A stretch of DNA of 64,000 bases from Actinomyces viscosus (GCF_900637975.1 NZ_LR134477.1:1612001-1676000), one strand, 5' to 3'. Shown: positions 45,314 through 54,639, counted from the first letter of the stretch. The notes: a model not told the origin generated them from the letters alone. Program-made: numbers and translations.

Positions 45314-47437
45314 GTGAACTCGATGCCCTCCACTGCGCGACCCTCACCGCAGTCGCGACCCGCCCGCGTCCTGACCCGGCGCGGGCGGGCTGCTCACTCA
45401 CCGCTGCCGGTGCTTGTCACGGTGCTGGCGCTCCTGGGCGGCTGCGCGATCGTCCTGCCCCTGGTGGGCATGGGTACGCGCGTGTCCTGGGGGCAGCTGC
45501 CCCAGCTGCTGGCGACGCCGTCGGCCCGGACGGCCCTGTGGCTGTCGCTTCGCACCTGCGTGGCCTCCACGGCGGCCTGCGTGGTGCTGGGCGTGCCGCT
45601 GGCGCTGCTGCTGTCCCGCAGCTGGCCGGGCGTGCGGCTGGCGCGGGTCCTGGCGGTCCTGCCGATGACGATGCCGCCGGTGGTGGCCGGAATCGCGTTG
45701 CTGTCGACCCTGGGCAACCGCGGGATCCTGGGTGCCCAGCTGCGCCAGTGGGGCCTGCCCATCGCCTTCTCCACCACGGCGGTGGTCATCGCCCAGGTCT
45801 TCGTCTCCATGCCCTTCCTGGTGGTGACCCTGGAGGCGGCGCTGCGCAGCCGCGACGGGCGGGCCGAGACGGTCGCCCGGAGCCTGGGGGCGGGGCCGTG
45901 GCGGGTCCTGGTCCAGGTCACGCTGCCGCTGGCGGCCCCGGCGCTGGCTCGTGGCACCGCCCTGGCCCTGGGCCGGAGCCTGGGCGAGTTCGGGGCGACG
46001 ATCGCCTTCGCCGGCTCCAAGGAGGGGGTCACCCGCACGATGCCGCTGGCCATCTACCTGGAGCGGGAGAAGGACACGGCCACCTCACTGGCTCTGGCGG
46101 CCGTGCTCATCGCTCTGTCCTTCCTCATCGTCGGGGCGACCACCGTGGACTGGTCCCGTCTGGCCGGCTCGCTGCGCCCCGCCCCTGTGGACCGTTCCGA
46201 GGGAGTACACCCGTTGGCACCCACCGCCGAGGCTCTCGTCTCTGCTGAGCCCGACGCTGCCGCAGGCTTCACGGGCTCCCACCGCGCCGCACCGGTCAGG
46301 GGGCCTGCACGGGGCCAGGACCTGCGTGTCGCCTTCGCGCTGGAGGCGCGCGACGTCGTCGTCGACCTGAAGGTGGGGGCCGGGCGCACGGTGGCACTCA
46401 TCGGACCCAACGGCTCGGGCAAGTCGACGGTCTGCTCCGTGGTGGCGGGTCTGCTGGACGCCGAGCGCGGCCATGTGCTCCTGGGCGGGCGGGTCCTGGA
46501 CGACCCCGGGCGCTTCGTGCGGGCGGGGCGCCGTCGGGTGGCGCTGCTCAGCCAGGACCCGGGGGTCTTCACCCACATGTCGGTCCTGGGCAACGTGGTC
46601 TTCGCACTGCGCTGCCAGGGGGTGGGCCGGGGCGAGGCTATCCGTCGGGCCCGGGCCGAGCTGGCCGCCGTCGGGGCCACTCACCTGGTCTCCCGCCCGG
46701 GCGGAGCGCTCTCGGGCGGGCAGGCCGCCCGCGTGGCCCTGGCCCGGGCTCTGGCAACGGGCCCGCGCCTGCTGGTTCTCGATGAGCCGATGTCGGCCCT
46801 AGACGTGACGGCCCGCCAGGAGATGCGCCGCCTGGTGGCGCGCCGGTGCGCCGAGGAGGGCCTGACGCTGCTGCTGGTGACGCACGACGTCCTGGACCTG
46901 GCGGCGATGGCCGAGGACGTCGTCGTCCTGGACCGGGGCCGGGTGGTGGAGCAGGGGCCGACGGCGCGGGTGCTGTCCGCGCCGCGCTCGGACTTCGTCG
47001 CCCGCCTGACGGGGACGGCCGTGCTCACGGGTGTTCTCAACGGCGAGGCCGGGGCCCCGGCCTTGAGGCTGCCCTCGGGGCGGGTCGTTCACGGTCGCCC
47101 GCAGGAAGGCCCTGCCGAGGACAATGCGGGCGGTCAGGCCGATCGGGACGGGGCCCGTCACCCCGGTGCCCCCGGTATCGCGCTGGTGCCGCCCGACGCC
47201 GTCGCCCTCTATCGCGAGGCCCCGCACGGCAGTCCCCGCAACGTCCTGGCCAGCCGGGTGACGGGGCTGGAGCGCTCCGGGACTCTGGTGAGCGTGCACC
47301 TGGAGCTGGAGGAGGGCCAGCACCTGTCGGCGGCGGTCACGGCGGGGGCCGTTGCCGAGCTCGGCATCACCGAGGGCCGGGAGGTCCTCTGCGTCATCAA
47401 GGCGGTGCAGGTGCGCATCGTGGGCCGCCGGGCTTGA
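45314..47437 (+). CDS. modBC: Fused molybdate ABC transporter permease-ATPase
   Basis: A single reading frame of about 707 residues joins ModB and ModC. Residues 1-280 are the permease with helices such as VLVTVLALLGGCAIVLPLVG and the EAA-type loop RAETVARSLGAGPWRVL and RSLGEFGATIAFAG. After an Ala/Pro-rich linker the ATPase starts near residue 335: Walker A GPNGSGKST, Q-loop LLSQDPGVF, signature LSGGQAARVALARAL, Walker B LLVLDEPMSALD and the switch VTHD. A TOBE-type molybdate-binding domain follows (NVLASRVTGLERSGTLVSVH). The start is GTG 45314 or ATG 45323; neither has a clear ribosome site. The fusion of both parts in one chain is uncommon but known in actinobacteria. Confidence 0.92.
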   Translation: MNSMPSTARPSPQSRPARVLTRRGRAAHSPLPVLVTVLALLGGCAIVLPLVGMGTRVSWGQLPQLLATPSARTALWLSLRTCVASTAACVVLGVPLALLLSRSWPGVRLARVLAVLPMTMPPVVAGIALLSTLGNRGILGAQLRQWGLPIAFSTTAVVIAQVFVSMPFLVVTLEAALRSRDGRAETVARSLGAGPWRVLVQVTLPLAAPALARGTALALGRSLGEFGATIAFAGSKEGVTRTMPLAIYLEREKDTATSLALAAVLIALSFLIVGATTVDWSRLAGSLRPAPVDRSEGVHPLAPTAEALVSAEPDAAAGFTGSHRAAPVRGPARGQDLRVAFALEARDVVVDLKVGAGRTVALIGPNGSGKSTVCSVVAGLLDAERGHVLLGGRVLDDPGRFVRAGRRRVALLSQDPGVFTHMSVLGNVVFALRCQGVGRGEAIRRARAELAAVGATHLVSRPGGALSGGQAARVALARALATGPRLLVLDEPMSALDVTARQEMRRLVARRCAEEGLTLLLVTHDVLDLAAMAEDVVVLDRGRVVEQGPTARVLSAPRSDFVARLTGTAVLTGVLNGEAGAPALRLPSGRVVHGRPQEGPAEDNAGGQADRDGARHPGAPGIALVPPDAVALYREAPHGSPRNVLASRVTGLERSGTLVSVHLELEEGQHLSAAVTAGAVAELGITEGREVLCVIKAVQVRIVGRRA

Positions 47438-47497
47438 TACCTCCAGCACCGGAGATCAAGACAGCATCAACGAGGAGCGAATAGAGATGAGGACACC

Positions 47498-48718
47498 ATG
47501 ATCAGGGTCGACCAGCGCACCTACGGCTCGGTGATCGCCGATGAGCATCTGCGACCGCTGAGCCGTGAGGAGCTGGAGCGCTATCACCGCAACGCGCTCG
47601 TGCCACAGGTGGGGGTGGTCGGCCAGCAGCGCATCCGGGCCGCCCGAGCCCTGCTCATCGGCACCGGCGGTCTCGGGTCACCGGCGGCCCTGTACCTGGC
47701 GGCCGCCGGGGTGGGCGCGATCGGTCTCATTGACGACGACGACGTCGACGTCACCAATCTTCAGCGCCAGGTCATCCATACGAGCGCCGCCGTGGGCCGC
47801 CCCAAGGTGGACTCTGCGGCCGAGGCGATCAGGGCGCTCAACCCCGACGTCGAGGTCATCACCCACCGCACGCGTCTGAGCGCCGACAACGCCTTGGGTC
47901 TGCTGCACGGCTGGGACGTGGTCATCGACGGCACGGACAACTTCCCCACGCGGTATCTGGTCAATGACGCATCCGTCATGCTGGGGCTGCCGTTGGTGCA
48001 CGGGGCGGTGCTGGGCTTCGACGGCCAGGTGGGGGTCTTCGACGCCCGACGGGGGCCGTGCTACCGGTGTCTGCACCCGACACCTCCGCCCACGGGCTCG
48101 GTGCCCTCCTGCGCGGAGGCCGGAGTGCTGGGGGTTCTTCCCGGGATCATCGGGACAATACAGGCCGCCGAGGCGCTGAAGCTCATCATTGGAGGCGCCG
48201 AGCCGCTGCTGGGGCGTCTGGCGGTGCTGGACGCCTGGGGGGCGCGCCTGCGGGAGATTCCGGTGGCGAAGAACCCGGCCTGCCCGGTGTGCGGGGATGA
48301 CCCGAGCATCACGGAGCTGGCGGCGGAGACTGCTTCCTGCACACCGTCCATGAGGCCCGGGAACGCCGGGGTCCCTGATCCCGAGCCGAGTGAGAACGAC
48401 GGCGCATGCGGCGAGGACGGCGAGAACTCAGTCTCTGCCACCGGGCTCCGAAGGCTCTTGGAAAGCGCCGAACCGCCGGCGCTGCTGGACGTCCGGGAGG
48501 ATGTCGAGGTGGCGCTTGAGCCGATGGAAGGCGCCCTGCACATTCCGTTGCGCGAGGTGGTAGCGCGGATGGATGAGCTGGACGGGAGCCGTCCGACCGT
48601 GGTCGTGTGCGCCGTCGGGGCGCGCTCGGCCCGGGCCGTCGAGGCCCTGAAATCGGCCGGCTACCCCGGCCGGCTCCTCAGCCTCGAGGGCGGCATGAAG
48701 GCCTGGGCATCCGGTTGA
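47498..48718 (+). CDS. moeB: Adenylyltransferase MoeB with C-terminal rhodanese domain (MoeZ type)
   Basis: A 406-residue ThiF/MoeB/HesA-family E1-like enzyme that adenylates the MoaD C-terminus. The nucleotide-binding loop is LLIGTGGLGSPAALYLAAAG near residue 52, with DDDDVDVTNLQRQVIH and the zinc cysteines in CYRCLHP and CPVCGDD. The last 110 residues form a rhodanese domain with the active-site loop CAVGARS, which would hand sulfur to the activated carrier, as in MoeZ. It completes the molybdopterin sulfur-transfer set (MoaD, MoaE, MoeB). Convergent with the PKD-like gene, whose stop is 15 bp away. Confidence 0.94.
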   Translation: MIRVDQRTYGSVIADEHLRPLSREELERYHRNALVPQVGVVGQQRIRAARALLIGTGGLGSPAALYLAAAGVGAIGLIDDDDVDVTNLQRQVIHTSAAVGRPKVDSAAEAIRALNPDVEVITHRTRLSADNALGLLHGWDVVIDGTDNFPTRYLVNDASVMLGLPLVHGAVLGFDGQVGVFDARRGPCYRCLHPTPPPTGSVPSCAEAGVLGVLPGIIGTIQAAEALKLIIGGAEPLLGRLAVLDAWGARLREIPVAKNPACPVCGDDPSITELAAETASCTPSMRPGNAGVPDPEPSENDGACGEDGENSVSATGLRRLLESAEPPALLDVREDVEVALEPMEGALHIPLREVVARMDELDGSRPTVVVCAVGARSARAVEALKSAGYPGRLLSLEGGMKAWASG

Positions 48719-48733
48719 TGTGTTGGGGGCTCG

Positions 48734-49570
48734 TTAGTGGCCTTGGGCTTCTTCGGCGTCGTCGGTGAGGTAGGTGACGATGCGTACGAGGTCGTAGGGG
48801 GTGGAGGTCTCGGTGGTGGTGATGGTGCCCTCGATGGTGCGCCACTGGGTGTCGCCTTGGGGGCGGTAGCGGGTTCTCCAGGTGGTGGTCAGGGTGGTGG
48901 TGACCCCGGTGGCGGTGTGCTGGTAGTAGTGGGTGACGGTGTGGTTGGGGTAGGGGTGGCCGGGGTCGGTGGTGGTTGTGGTGGTGGAGTCTCCCCAGTT
49001 CCAGGTGTAGGAGGTGGGGGTGAACTCGACGTCGATGGGGGTGCCCAGGATGGTGGTGGTCTGGTAGCGGGGGCTGGGGTCGGTGTAGACGATGAAGGCC
49101 TTGGAGATGATGACCCTGGGGCCGGGTGGTTGGCGGGTGATGCCTGAGCCGGAGGCGATGAGGGTGGCGGCCTGGCGGGTGGTGATCGTGACAGGTCCCA
49201 TCTCCGGGGCGGGGTCCTGATGCGGTGTGGGCTCAGCAGGCTTATCCCAGTTGCAGACAGCCTGCATCTTCTTGTTTTCGTCTTGATAGGGCTTACAGCG
49301 TCCATGAGACGTTGCCGCCTTGGTTTGACTATCTGAGTATTGGACCGTTGTTCCAGGCGACGCGGGAGAGTCAGGTTGTTCTGCTGGCTGGGGTGGTGCT
49401 ACAGTTTCGCGGCGTTCTCCATGAGTAACCACATGATTATCGCCAGCCTCTGCCTCCCAGCTTATGGGCGCTCCAGAGTCCTGAGAAGTACCCGGGCTGC
49501 TCGCAGCGGTTGGCGACAGCGCCATCACACAAACCACTGCTACCACAACGATATGACGGCGAAAACTCAT
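48734..49570 (-). CDS. Secreted PKD-like domain protein
   Basis: A 278-residue exported protein with an N-terminal signal peptide (RRHIVVVAVVCVMALSPTAA). The first half after the signal is Pro/Glu/Ser-rich. The C-terminal half is a beta-rich PKD-like domain: ILGTPIDVEFTPTSYTWNWG, then DSTTTTTTDPGHPYPNHTVT and HYYQHTATGVTTTLTTTWR, with the WNWGD motif typical of PKD folds. Thr is very abundant. It is coupled by ATGA to the DUF6318 lipoprotein upstream. Such pairs are a recurring theme in Actinomyces envelopes, but the function is unknown. Confidence 0.82.
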   Translation of the reverse strand: MSFRRHIVVVAVVCVMALSPTAASSPGTSQDSGAPISWEAEAGDNHVVTHGERRETVAPPQPAEQPDSPASPGTTVQYSDSQTKAATSHGRCKPYQDENKKMQAVCNWDKPAEPTPHQDPAPEMGPVTITTRQAATLIASGSGITRQPPGPRVIISKAFIVYTDPSPRYQTTTILGTPIDVEFTPTSYTWNWGDSTTTTTTDPGHPYPNHTVTHYYQHTATGVTTTLTTTWRTRYRPQGDTQWRTIEGTITTTETSTPYDLVRIVTYLTDDAEEAQGH

Positions 49571-50316
49571 TTGTTTAACACCTCTACCCCGCCAATCATC
49601 CAGCGAGTTCCGTTGTATCGGACCGAGAAGTCCAGAACTTGATTCTCCTTAGGAGCGGAGATTATTGGGTCACTTCCCACTTCAGGATGCGATACCACCT
49701 GCCCTTGATTGGCAGTGACATCCAGTTCATTGTAGTCGTATCCGTCGATCTTCTCGTAGAACGTGAAGTCTGTGATTTCTTGCTCCCACTTGTCCGCCCA
49801 GCCGCCGTTCTGGTGAAGCTTGGTGGCTCGGTCTATAACGGATCGGCAGAACTGGCAGCGGTCCTCGCTCATGGCGGCGAGCTCGGTGGTGTCGCCGGTC
49901 ATGTAGGCGTAGCGGTAGAGCTCGAGAAAGTACCACGCCGTCAGTGACGCACCCTCACCTGTCTTGTCGTTCATGTTCGGGGGTTTGACGGGTGCGGGTT
50001 CGGCCAGGGCGGCCTCGCGCTGGGCCCGCAGCTCAGGGGTCAGGGCCGCCTCACGCGAGGCGGTGGCGGAGGCCTTGGCCTCGGCCAGGCCCTTCTCGGC
50101 CCGGGCGACGGCCGCCGAGGCACTGGCACTGGCACTCACACTGGCCTCAGCCCTCGCGTCCCTCAGCGAGCAGCCAGCCGCGCCCAGCGCCAGCGCGCAC
50201 ACGGCCACCACACCGGCTGCCGCACGGCGGCGCCTGCGACGCGTTCCAGGCCGGCCACGGTCGGCCACCGACCGTCGTGGGCGCGTAGTCGCAGGGGATC
50301 GTAGAGACGTACTCAT
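49567..50316 (-). CDS. DUF6318 family lipoprotein
   Basis: A 249-residue predicted lipoprotein. A basic N-terminus ([10 protein letters not shown]) precedes a hydrophobic signal ending in the lipobox ALGAAGC. An Ala/Ser/Glu-rich helical linker follows (AEASVSASASASAAVARAEK), then the DUF6318-like domain: EGASLTAWYFLELYRYAYMT, GDTTELAAMSEDRCQFCRSV with a C-x2-C pair, and a final strand VRYNGTRWMIGGVEVLNK. ATG 50316 has GAGGAGG about 10 nt upstream; the frame is open further but without a ribosome site. Function unknown. Coupled to the PKD-like gene by ATGA. Confidence 0.85.
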   Translation of the reverse strand: MSTSLRSPATTRPRRSVADRGRPGTRRRRRRAAAGVVAVCALALGAAGCSLRDARAEASVSASASASAAVARAEKGLAEAKASATASREAALTPELRAQREAALAEPAPVKPPNMNDKTGEGASLTAWYFLELYRYAYMTGDTTELAAMSEDRCQFCRSVIDRATKLHQNGGWADKWEQEITDFTFYEKIDGYDYNELDVTANQGQVVSHPEVGSDPIISAPKENQVLDFSVRYNGTRWMIGGVEVLNK

Positions 50317-50465
50317 CTGCGGAAGGCCTCCTCGCCACCGACACAACTCCTCACACCACCGGGCCGGGCAACACTGTCCGTCCGAGCGGTGTATTGACAC
50401 TACCCGCACACACCCACCCACCGCCAGACCCGGACACCACCCTGTGGAAAACCCCGGACAGAACC

Positions 50466-51629
50466 TCAACCGGCCTGCCCAGCACGGTCAGTGGGGAACA
50501 TGAGCAGCCAGATGAGGTAGATCCCGCCCAGCGCGGCACTGATCAGGCCCACCGGGATCTGGAAAGGACTGAGCAGCCGCTGTGCCAGGAAGTCGGCCCC
50601 GCCCAGAAGCAGGGCCCCCATGGCGGCCGAGGCGACCATCGTGATCCCGACCGACCGGCTCAGACGCCGCGCCAGCTGCGGGGCCGCCAGCGCCAGGAAG
50701 CCGATCGGCCCGGCCACGGCCACGCACACGGCCGCCAGCACGACGCCGTAGCCCAGCATCGCCCCACGGATTCTTCCGACGCGCATCCCCAGGCTGGTGG
50801 CGGCGTCGTCGCCCATCTCCAGCATGGCCGCGGGCCGAACGAACCAGACCACCTGCGGCAGCAGCACGATCGCCGCCATGAGCAGCGGGCGGACCTGTCC
50901 CCATGAGATGGCGTTGAAGGAGCCGTACTGCCAGGCCTTGGCCGCCTCGGCGCTCTGGAGGGACGCGCGGGAGATGAGGTAGCTGTTGGCCGCCGACAGC
51001 ATCTCCGACAGGGCGATACCGGCCAGGATGAGGTTGTCGCCGCCCACACCGCGGCGCAGCGTCACGAGTGCGACGATCCCCGCCGTCGCCAGACCGCCGA
51101 TGATCGTGCCCGCACCGATCTGGTAGGTCGAGGAGGCGGAGACCAGCAGGATCGCCAGCAACCCTCCCGTGGAGGCGCCAGTGGTGAAGCCGACGATGTC
51201 GGGGCTGCCCAGGGGGTTGCGGGACAGGCTCTGGAAGATGGCCCCCGACAGTGCCAGCATCGCCCCCACCAGCACGGCCGCGAGCGCCCGCGGCAGTCGC
51301 TGGTCGATGACGATGAAGCGGTCCAGGTCGCTTCCCGTTCCGCGCAGCAGCGTCCCCAGGGCGTCCGCCGCTGAGATGTTGTAGGTGCCCGTCAGCACCG
51401 TCAGCACCATGACCGCCAGGGCCGCCAGGACCAGGATGATCGTGACCGTGACGGCGCGGCGGTGGAGCAGAAGCTCCTGCCGGGGCCCCACGGGGAGCCT
51501 CCTGACGGAGATGGGAGGCCCCAGGTAGGCGGGCCGCTCCGACCGCTCCGGGCCCTCCGGCCTCTCCTGCGGCTCCACCACGTCTTGAAGCCGTTGGTTC
51601 GAGGGGGGTCGGCTCATCGGGTCCTTCAT
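50466..51629 (-). CDS. Iron-siderophore ABC transporter permease (FecCD family), second
   Basis: A 387-residue permease with about ten helices. The first 60 residues are a cytoplasmic Pro/Glu-rich stretch; FecCD signatures follow: RLPRALAAVLVGAMLALSGA, FQSLSRNPLGSPDIVGFTTG, ILAGIALSEMLSAAN, GPIGFLALAAPQLARRLSRS and IPVGLISAALGGIYLIWLL. It pairs with the next permease to form the channel for Fe-siderophore import. ATG 51629 overlaps the stop of the upstream permease (ATGA). The substrate is not clear; ferric siderophore or haem are options. Confidence 0.92.
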   Translation of the reverse strand: MKDPMSRPPSNQRLQDVVEPQERPEGPERSERPAYLGPPISVRRLPVGPRQELLLHRRAVTVTIILVLAALAVMVLTVLTGTYNISAADALGTLLRGTGSDLDRFIVIDQRLPRALAAVLVGAMLALSGAIFQSLSRNPLGSPDIVGFTTGASTGGLLAILLVSASSTYQIGAGTIIGGLATAGIVALVTLRRGVGGDNLILAGIALSEMLSAANSYLISRASLQSAEAAKAWQYGSFNAISWGQVRPLLMAAIVLLPQVVWFVRPAAMLEMGDDAATSLGMRVGRIRGAMLGYGVVLAAVCVAVAGPIGFLALAAPQLARRLSRSVGITMVASAAMGALLLGGADFLAQRLLSPFQIPVGLISAALGGIYLIWLLMFPTDRAGQAG

Positions 51630-52645
51630 CGGGTCCTCACCCCCATGCGACGCACCACCATGGCCAGCAGGACGGGCCCACCGATGAAGGCGGTGACGAC
51701 GCCGGCCTCCATCTCGGCGGGGACGATGAGGACGCGGCCCAGGATGTCGGCTCCCAGGAGCAGGATCGGCCCGGCCACGAGGGAGACCACGAGCAGCTTG
51801 CGCTGGTCCGCCCCCAGGGCGAGCCGCAGCACCTGGGGCACCACGAGCCCGACGAAGGAGATCGGGCCGACGGCCGCCGTCGACGCCCCGCACAGGAGCG
51901 TGATGGCGGCCAGCGCCAGGGCGCGTGCCCGCGCGGGGCTCACGCCCAGGGCCTTGGCCTGCTCCTCCCCCAGCGCCAGGGCGTTGAGGGTGAGTCCGGA
52001 GGCCAGGGCCAGCCCCAGGCCGACGGCCAGGAAGGGCCCGATCCACACCAGCAGGCCGGCGTCGCGCCTGGCGAGCGACCCCAGGACCCAGAAGCGGTAG
52101 GAGTCGAAGGTCTTGGAGTCGTACATCGTGATGGTGCCGGTGATGGCACGCAGGCTGGCCCCCAGCGCCACCCCGGCCAGCACCAGGCGCGCCGGCCCGG
52201 CGTCGGCACTGCGGCGGGCCATGAGGTGAACAAGCCCCGCGGCCAGGGCGGCCCCGGCGAAGGCGAACCAGAGGTAGCCGCTGACGTCACTGACTCCCAG
52301 GACGGACAGCGACAGGACCACGGCCAGGGAGGCTCCGGCGTTGACGCCGAGGATTCCGGGCTCGGCCAGCGGGTTGCGGGTCAGCCCCTGCATGACGACC
52401 CCGGCCACGGCCAGGGCGGCCCCGACGACGATCGCCAGCACGGTGCGCGGCATGCGCATCCTCCAGATGATGATGGAGGCGATGGTCCTCCTCTGCCCGG
52501 TCAACCCGGTGATGATCTCCTCCAGGCTCAGGCCGCGGGTTCCGACGGCGAGGCTGACGAGGGTCAGTGCCGCGAGCAGCACCAGGCAGATGAGCAGCAC
52601 AGCACCAACATGGGACCGGAAGGCGATCTTGCCCACTCTTGCCAC
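51626..52645 (-). CDS. Iron-siderophore ABC transporter permease (FecCD family), first
   Basis: A 339-residue permease with FecCD motifs: RMPRTVLAIVVGAALAVAGV, MQGLTRNPLAEPGILGVNAG, LVLAGVALGASLRAITGTIT, GPISFVGLVVPQVLRL and EAGVVTAFIGGPVLLAMVV. The start is placed at GTG 52645 behind GGAGG (4 nt); TTG 52672 further upstream in the same frame lacks a ribosome site. It is divergent from the binding-protein gene across an iron box, so iron repression of both halves is likely. Confidence 0.92.
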   Translation of the reverse strand: MARVGKIAFRSHVGAVLLICLVLLAALTLVSLAVGTRGLSLEEIITGLTGQRRTIASIIIWRMRMPRTVLAIVVGAALAVAGVVMQGLTRNPLAEPGILGVNAGASLAVVLSLSVLGVSDVSGYLWFAFAGAALAAGLVHLMARRSADAGPARLVLAGVALGASLRAITGTITMYDSKTFDSYRFWVLGSLARRDAGLLVWIGPFLAVGLGLALASGLTLNALALGEEQAKALGVSPARARALALAAITLLCGASTAAVGPISFVGLVVPQVLRLALGADQRKLLVVSLVAGPILLLGADILGRVLIVPAEMEAGVVTAFIGGPVLLAMVVRRMGVRTR

Positions 52646-52678
52646 GTTTCCTCCGGGTTGGTTCTTGATCAAAGCGGT

Positions 52679-52697
52679 TTGGCTGAGGCTAGCCTAA
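52679..52697. promoter_or_regulatory. DtxR/IdeR-type iron box
   Basis: The 19 bases TTGGCTGAGGCTAGCCTAA match the DtxR/IdeR consensus TTAGGTTAGGCTAACCTAA at 15 of 19 positions. The box sits between the divergent permease and binding-protein genes, 5 bases before the ATG at 52702, so bound repressor would block both promoters. Confidence 0.85.
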
Positions 52698-52701
52698 GCA
52701 C

Positions 52702-53760
52702 ATGACATCGCTCTACAGCCGCCGTTCCGCACTTGCCTTCGCGGGACTGGCCACTGCTCTGCCCGTCCTGGCCGCCTGCTCCTCCAGCAACTCAGGTTCG
52801 AACTCGATGGCCTCCTCGGGCTCCTCCGCCTCCGCGGGCGCCAAGCCCACCCCGACCTCCTCGGTGCCCACGGGCATGCCCGAGGGCAAGGGCTCGGGCC
52901 AGGCCGACGACGTCTTCCCCCGCACCGTCGTCCACTTCAAGGGCAGCGCGGAGATCCCCGCCGCCCCCACCAAGGTCGTCGTCATCGCCACCGGCCAGCT
53001 CGACGCCGTCCTCACCCTGGGAACCGTCCCGGTAGGATCCACCAAGGGCGACGGGGCCGAGGCCGTCCCCGAGTACCTCAAGAAGGCCTTCCCCCAGCAG
53101 GCCGAGCAGCTGGGCTCGATCACGGGCATCGGCTCCCGCAAGGACCCCAGCGTGGAGGCCGTCAGCAACCTGGCCCCCGACATCATCCTCATGAACGCCG
53201 CCATCAAGAAGGCCGACGAGGTCTACGCCTCCATGTCGGCCATCGCCCCGACGGTCGTCACGCAGGGCACCGGTCAGTACTGGAAGCAGGACTTCCTGCT
53301 CGTGGCCGACGCCCTGGGCAAGCCGGACACCGCCAAGAAGTGGATCGAGACCTACCAGTCCGACGCCGCCAAGGCCGGCGCCGCCATCGAGGGCAACCCC
53401 ACGGTCTCCCTGCTGCGTCACAACGAGGAGCGCCTGCGCATCTTCGGCCCGATCTCCACCGCCGGCTCGGTGCTGTCCGACATGGGCGTGGCCCGCCCCG
53501 ACACCCAGCAGTTCACCGACGACACCTCCAAGGACATCTCCGCCGAGCAGCTCGAGCAGGCCAACGGCGACTGGCTGTTCTACGGCGTCCAGGGCGGTGA
53601 CGCCTCGAAGGTCACCTCGCTGGACCTGTGGCAGGCGCTGACCCCCGTCGACGCCAAGCAGGCCGTCCAGGTCGACGACGACGCCTTCTTCCTCAACGCC
53701 GGCCCGACAGCCATCCGCACCATCCTCACCACGGTCTCCGACTCCATGAAGAAGAAGTAG
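52702..53760 (+). CDS. Iron-siderophore ABC transporter substrate-binding lipoprotein
   Basis: A 352-residue periplasm-side binding protein of the FecB/FepB type. The leader SRRSALAFAGLATALPVLAAC has an Arg pair followed by a lipobox, LAAC, so it may be exported by Tat and lipidated. A Ser/Pro-rich linker follows, then the two-lobed fold: TKVVVIATGQLDAVLTLGTV, DPSVEAVSNLAPDIILMNAA, YWKQDFLLVADALGKPDTAK and ANGDWLFYGVQGG. The iron box ends 5 bases before the ATG, so the mRNA is probably leaderless. The ATPase gene follows after 3 bp. Confidence 0.92.
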   Translation: MTSLYSRRSALAFAGLATALPVLAACSSSNSGSNSMASSGSSASAGAKPTPTSSVPTGMPEGKGSGQADDVFPRTVVHFKGSAEIPAAPTKVVVIATGQLDAVLTLGTVPVGSTKGDGAEAVPEYLKKAFPQQAEQLGSITGIGSRKDPSVEAVSNLAPDIILMNAAIKKADEVYASMSAIAPTVVTQGTGQYWKQDFLLVADALGKPDTAKKWIETYQSDAAKAGAAIEGNPTVSLLRHNEERLRIFGPISTAGSVLSDMGVARPDTQQFTDDTSKDISAEQLEQANGDWLFYGVQGGDASKVTSLDLWQALTPVDAKQAVQVDDDAFFLNAGPTAIRTILTTVSDSMKKK

Positions 53761-53763
53761 TCC

Positions 53764-54639
53764 GTGCCCTCCCCCGTCTCATCAGAGGCAGCCGCGGACG
53801 CCCAGGTCCCCACCACGGGCCTGGGCGTCCGGGGCATCTCCCTGTCCTACCACCCCAGCCACCCCGTCATCGAGGAACTGAGCACGGCCATCACCCCCGG
53901 CGCGGTGACAATGATCGTGGGCCCCAACGCCTGCGGGAAGTCCACGCTGCTGCGCGCCATGAGCCGGGTCATCTCCCCGGGGGCCGGCCAGGTGGTCCTC
54001 GACGGCCGCGACATCGCCTCCCTGGCACCCAAGAAGCTGGCCCGGCGGGTGGGCATGCTGGCCCAGTCCTCGATCGCCCCTCCCGGGATCACGGTCCACG
54101 AGCTGGTGTCGCGCGGGCGCTACCCCTACCAGTCGCTCCTGCACCAGTGGTCGGCCGACGACGACGCGGCCGTCACCGAGGCCATGGAGCGCACCGACGT
54201 CGTCGGTCTGGCGAACCGGCACGTGGCCGCCCTCTCCGGCGGTCAGCGCCAGCGGGTGTGGGTGGCGATGGCCCTGGCCCAGCGCACCGACATCCTCCTG
54301 CTCGATGAGCCCACCACCTATCTGGACCTGGCCCACCAGGTGGATCTGCTCGAGCTGTGCCGGGACCTGAACTCCGAGCTGGGAACCACGATCGTGGCCG
54401 TGCTCCACGACCTCAACCAGGCCTGCCGCTACGGCGACGAGGTGATCGCCATGCGGGCGGGCAGCATCCTGGCCCACGGCAGGCCCGAGGAGGTCGTCAC
54501 CGCCGAGATGGTCGAGAAGGTCTTCGGCCTGCCGGTCCAGGTCATCTCCGACCCGCTCACCGGGACCCCGCTGGTGCTGCCGCTTCCGCGCGGAACCGAC
54601 GCGGCGACGTCGGACGAGCAGGCCGAGCAGGAACGGTAG
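53764..54639 (+). CDS. Iron-siderophore ABC transporter ATP-binding protein
   Basis: A 291-residue ATPase of the FecE/FepC group that drives the FecCD permeases. Walker A is GPNACGKST, Q-loop MLAQSSIAPPGITV, FecE signature RGRYPYQSLL, ABC signature LSGGQRQRVWVAMALAQ, Walker B ILLLDEPTTYLD and switch VLHDLNQACRY. It starts at GTG 53764, three bases after the binding-protein stop. With the divergent permeases it completes a four-gene Fe-siderophore importer. An about 215-bp gap without a gene follows. Confidence 0.94.
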   Translation: MPSPVSSEAAADAQVPTTGLGVRGISLSYHPSHPVIEELSTAITPGAVTMIVGPNACGKSTLLRAMSRVISPGAGQVVLDGRDIASLAPKKLARRVGMLAQSSIAPPGITVHELVSRGRYPYQSLLHQWSADDDAAVTEAMERTDVVGLANRHVAALSGGQRQRVWVAMALAQRTDILLLDEPTTYLDLAHQVDLLELCRDLNSELGTTIVAVLHDLNQACRYGDEVIAMRAGSILAHGRPEEVVTAEMVEKVFGLPVQVISDPLTGTPLVLPLPRGTDAATSDEQAEQER

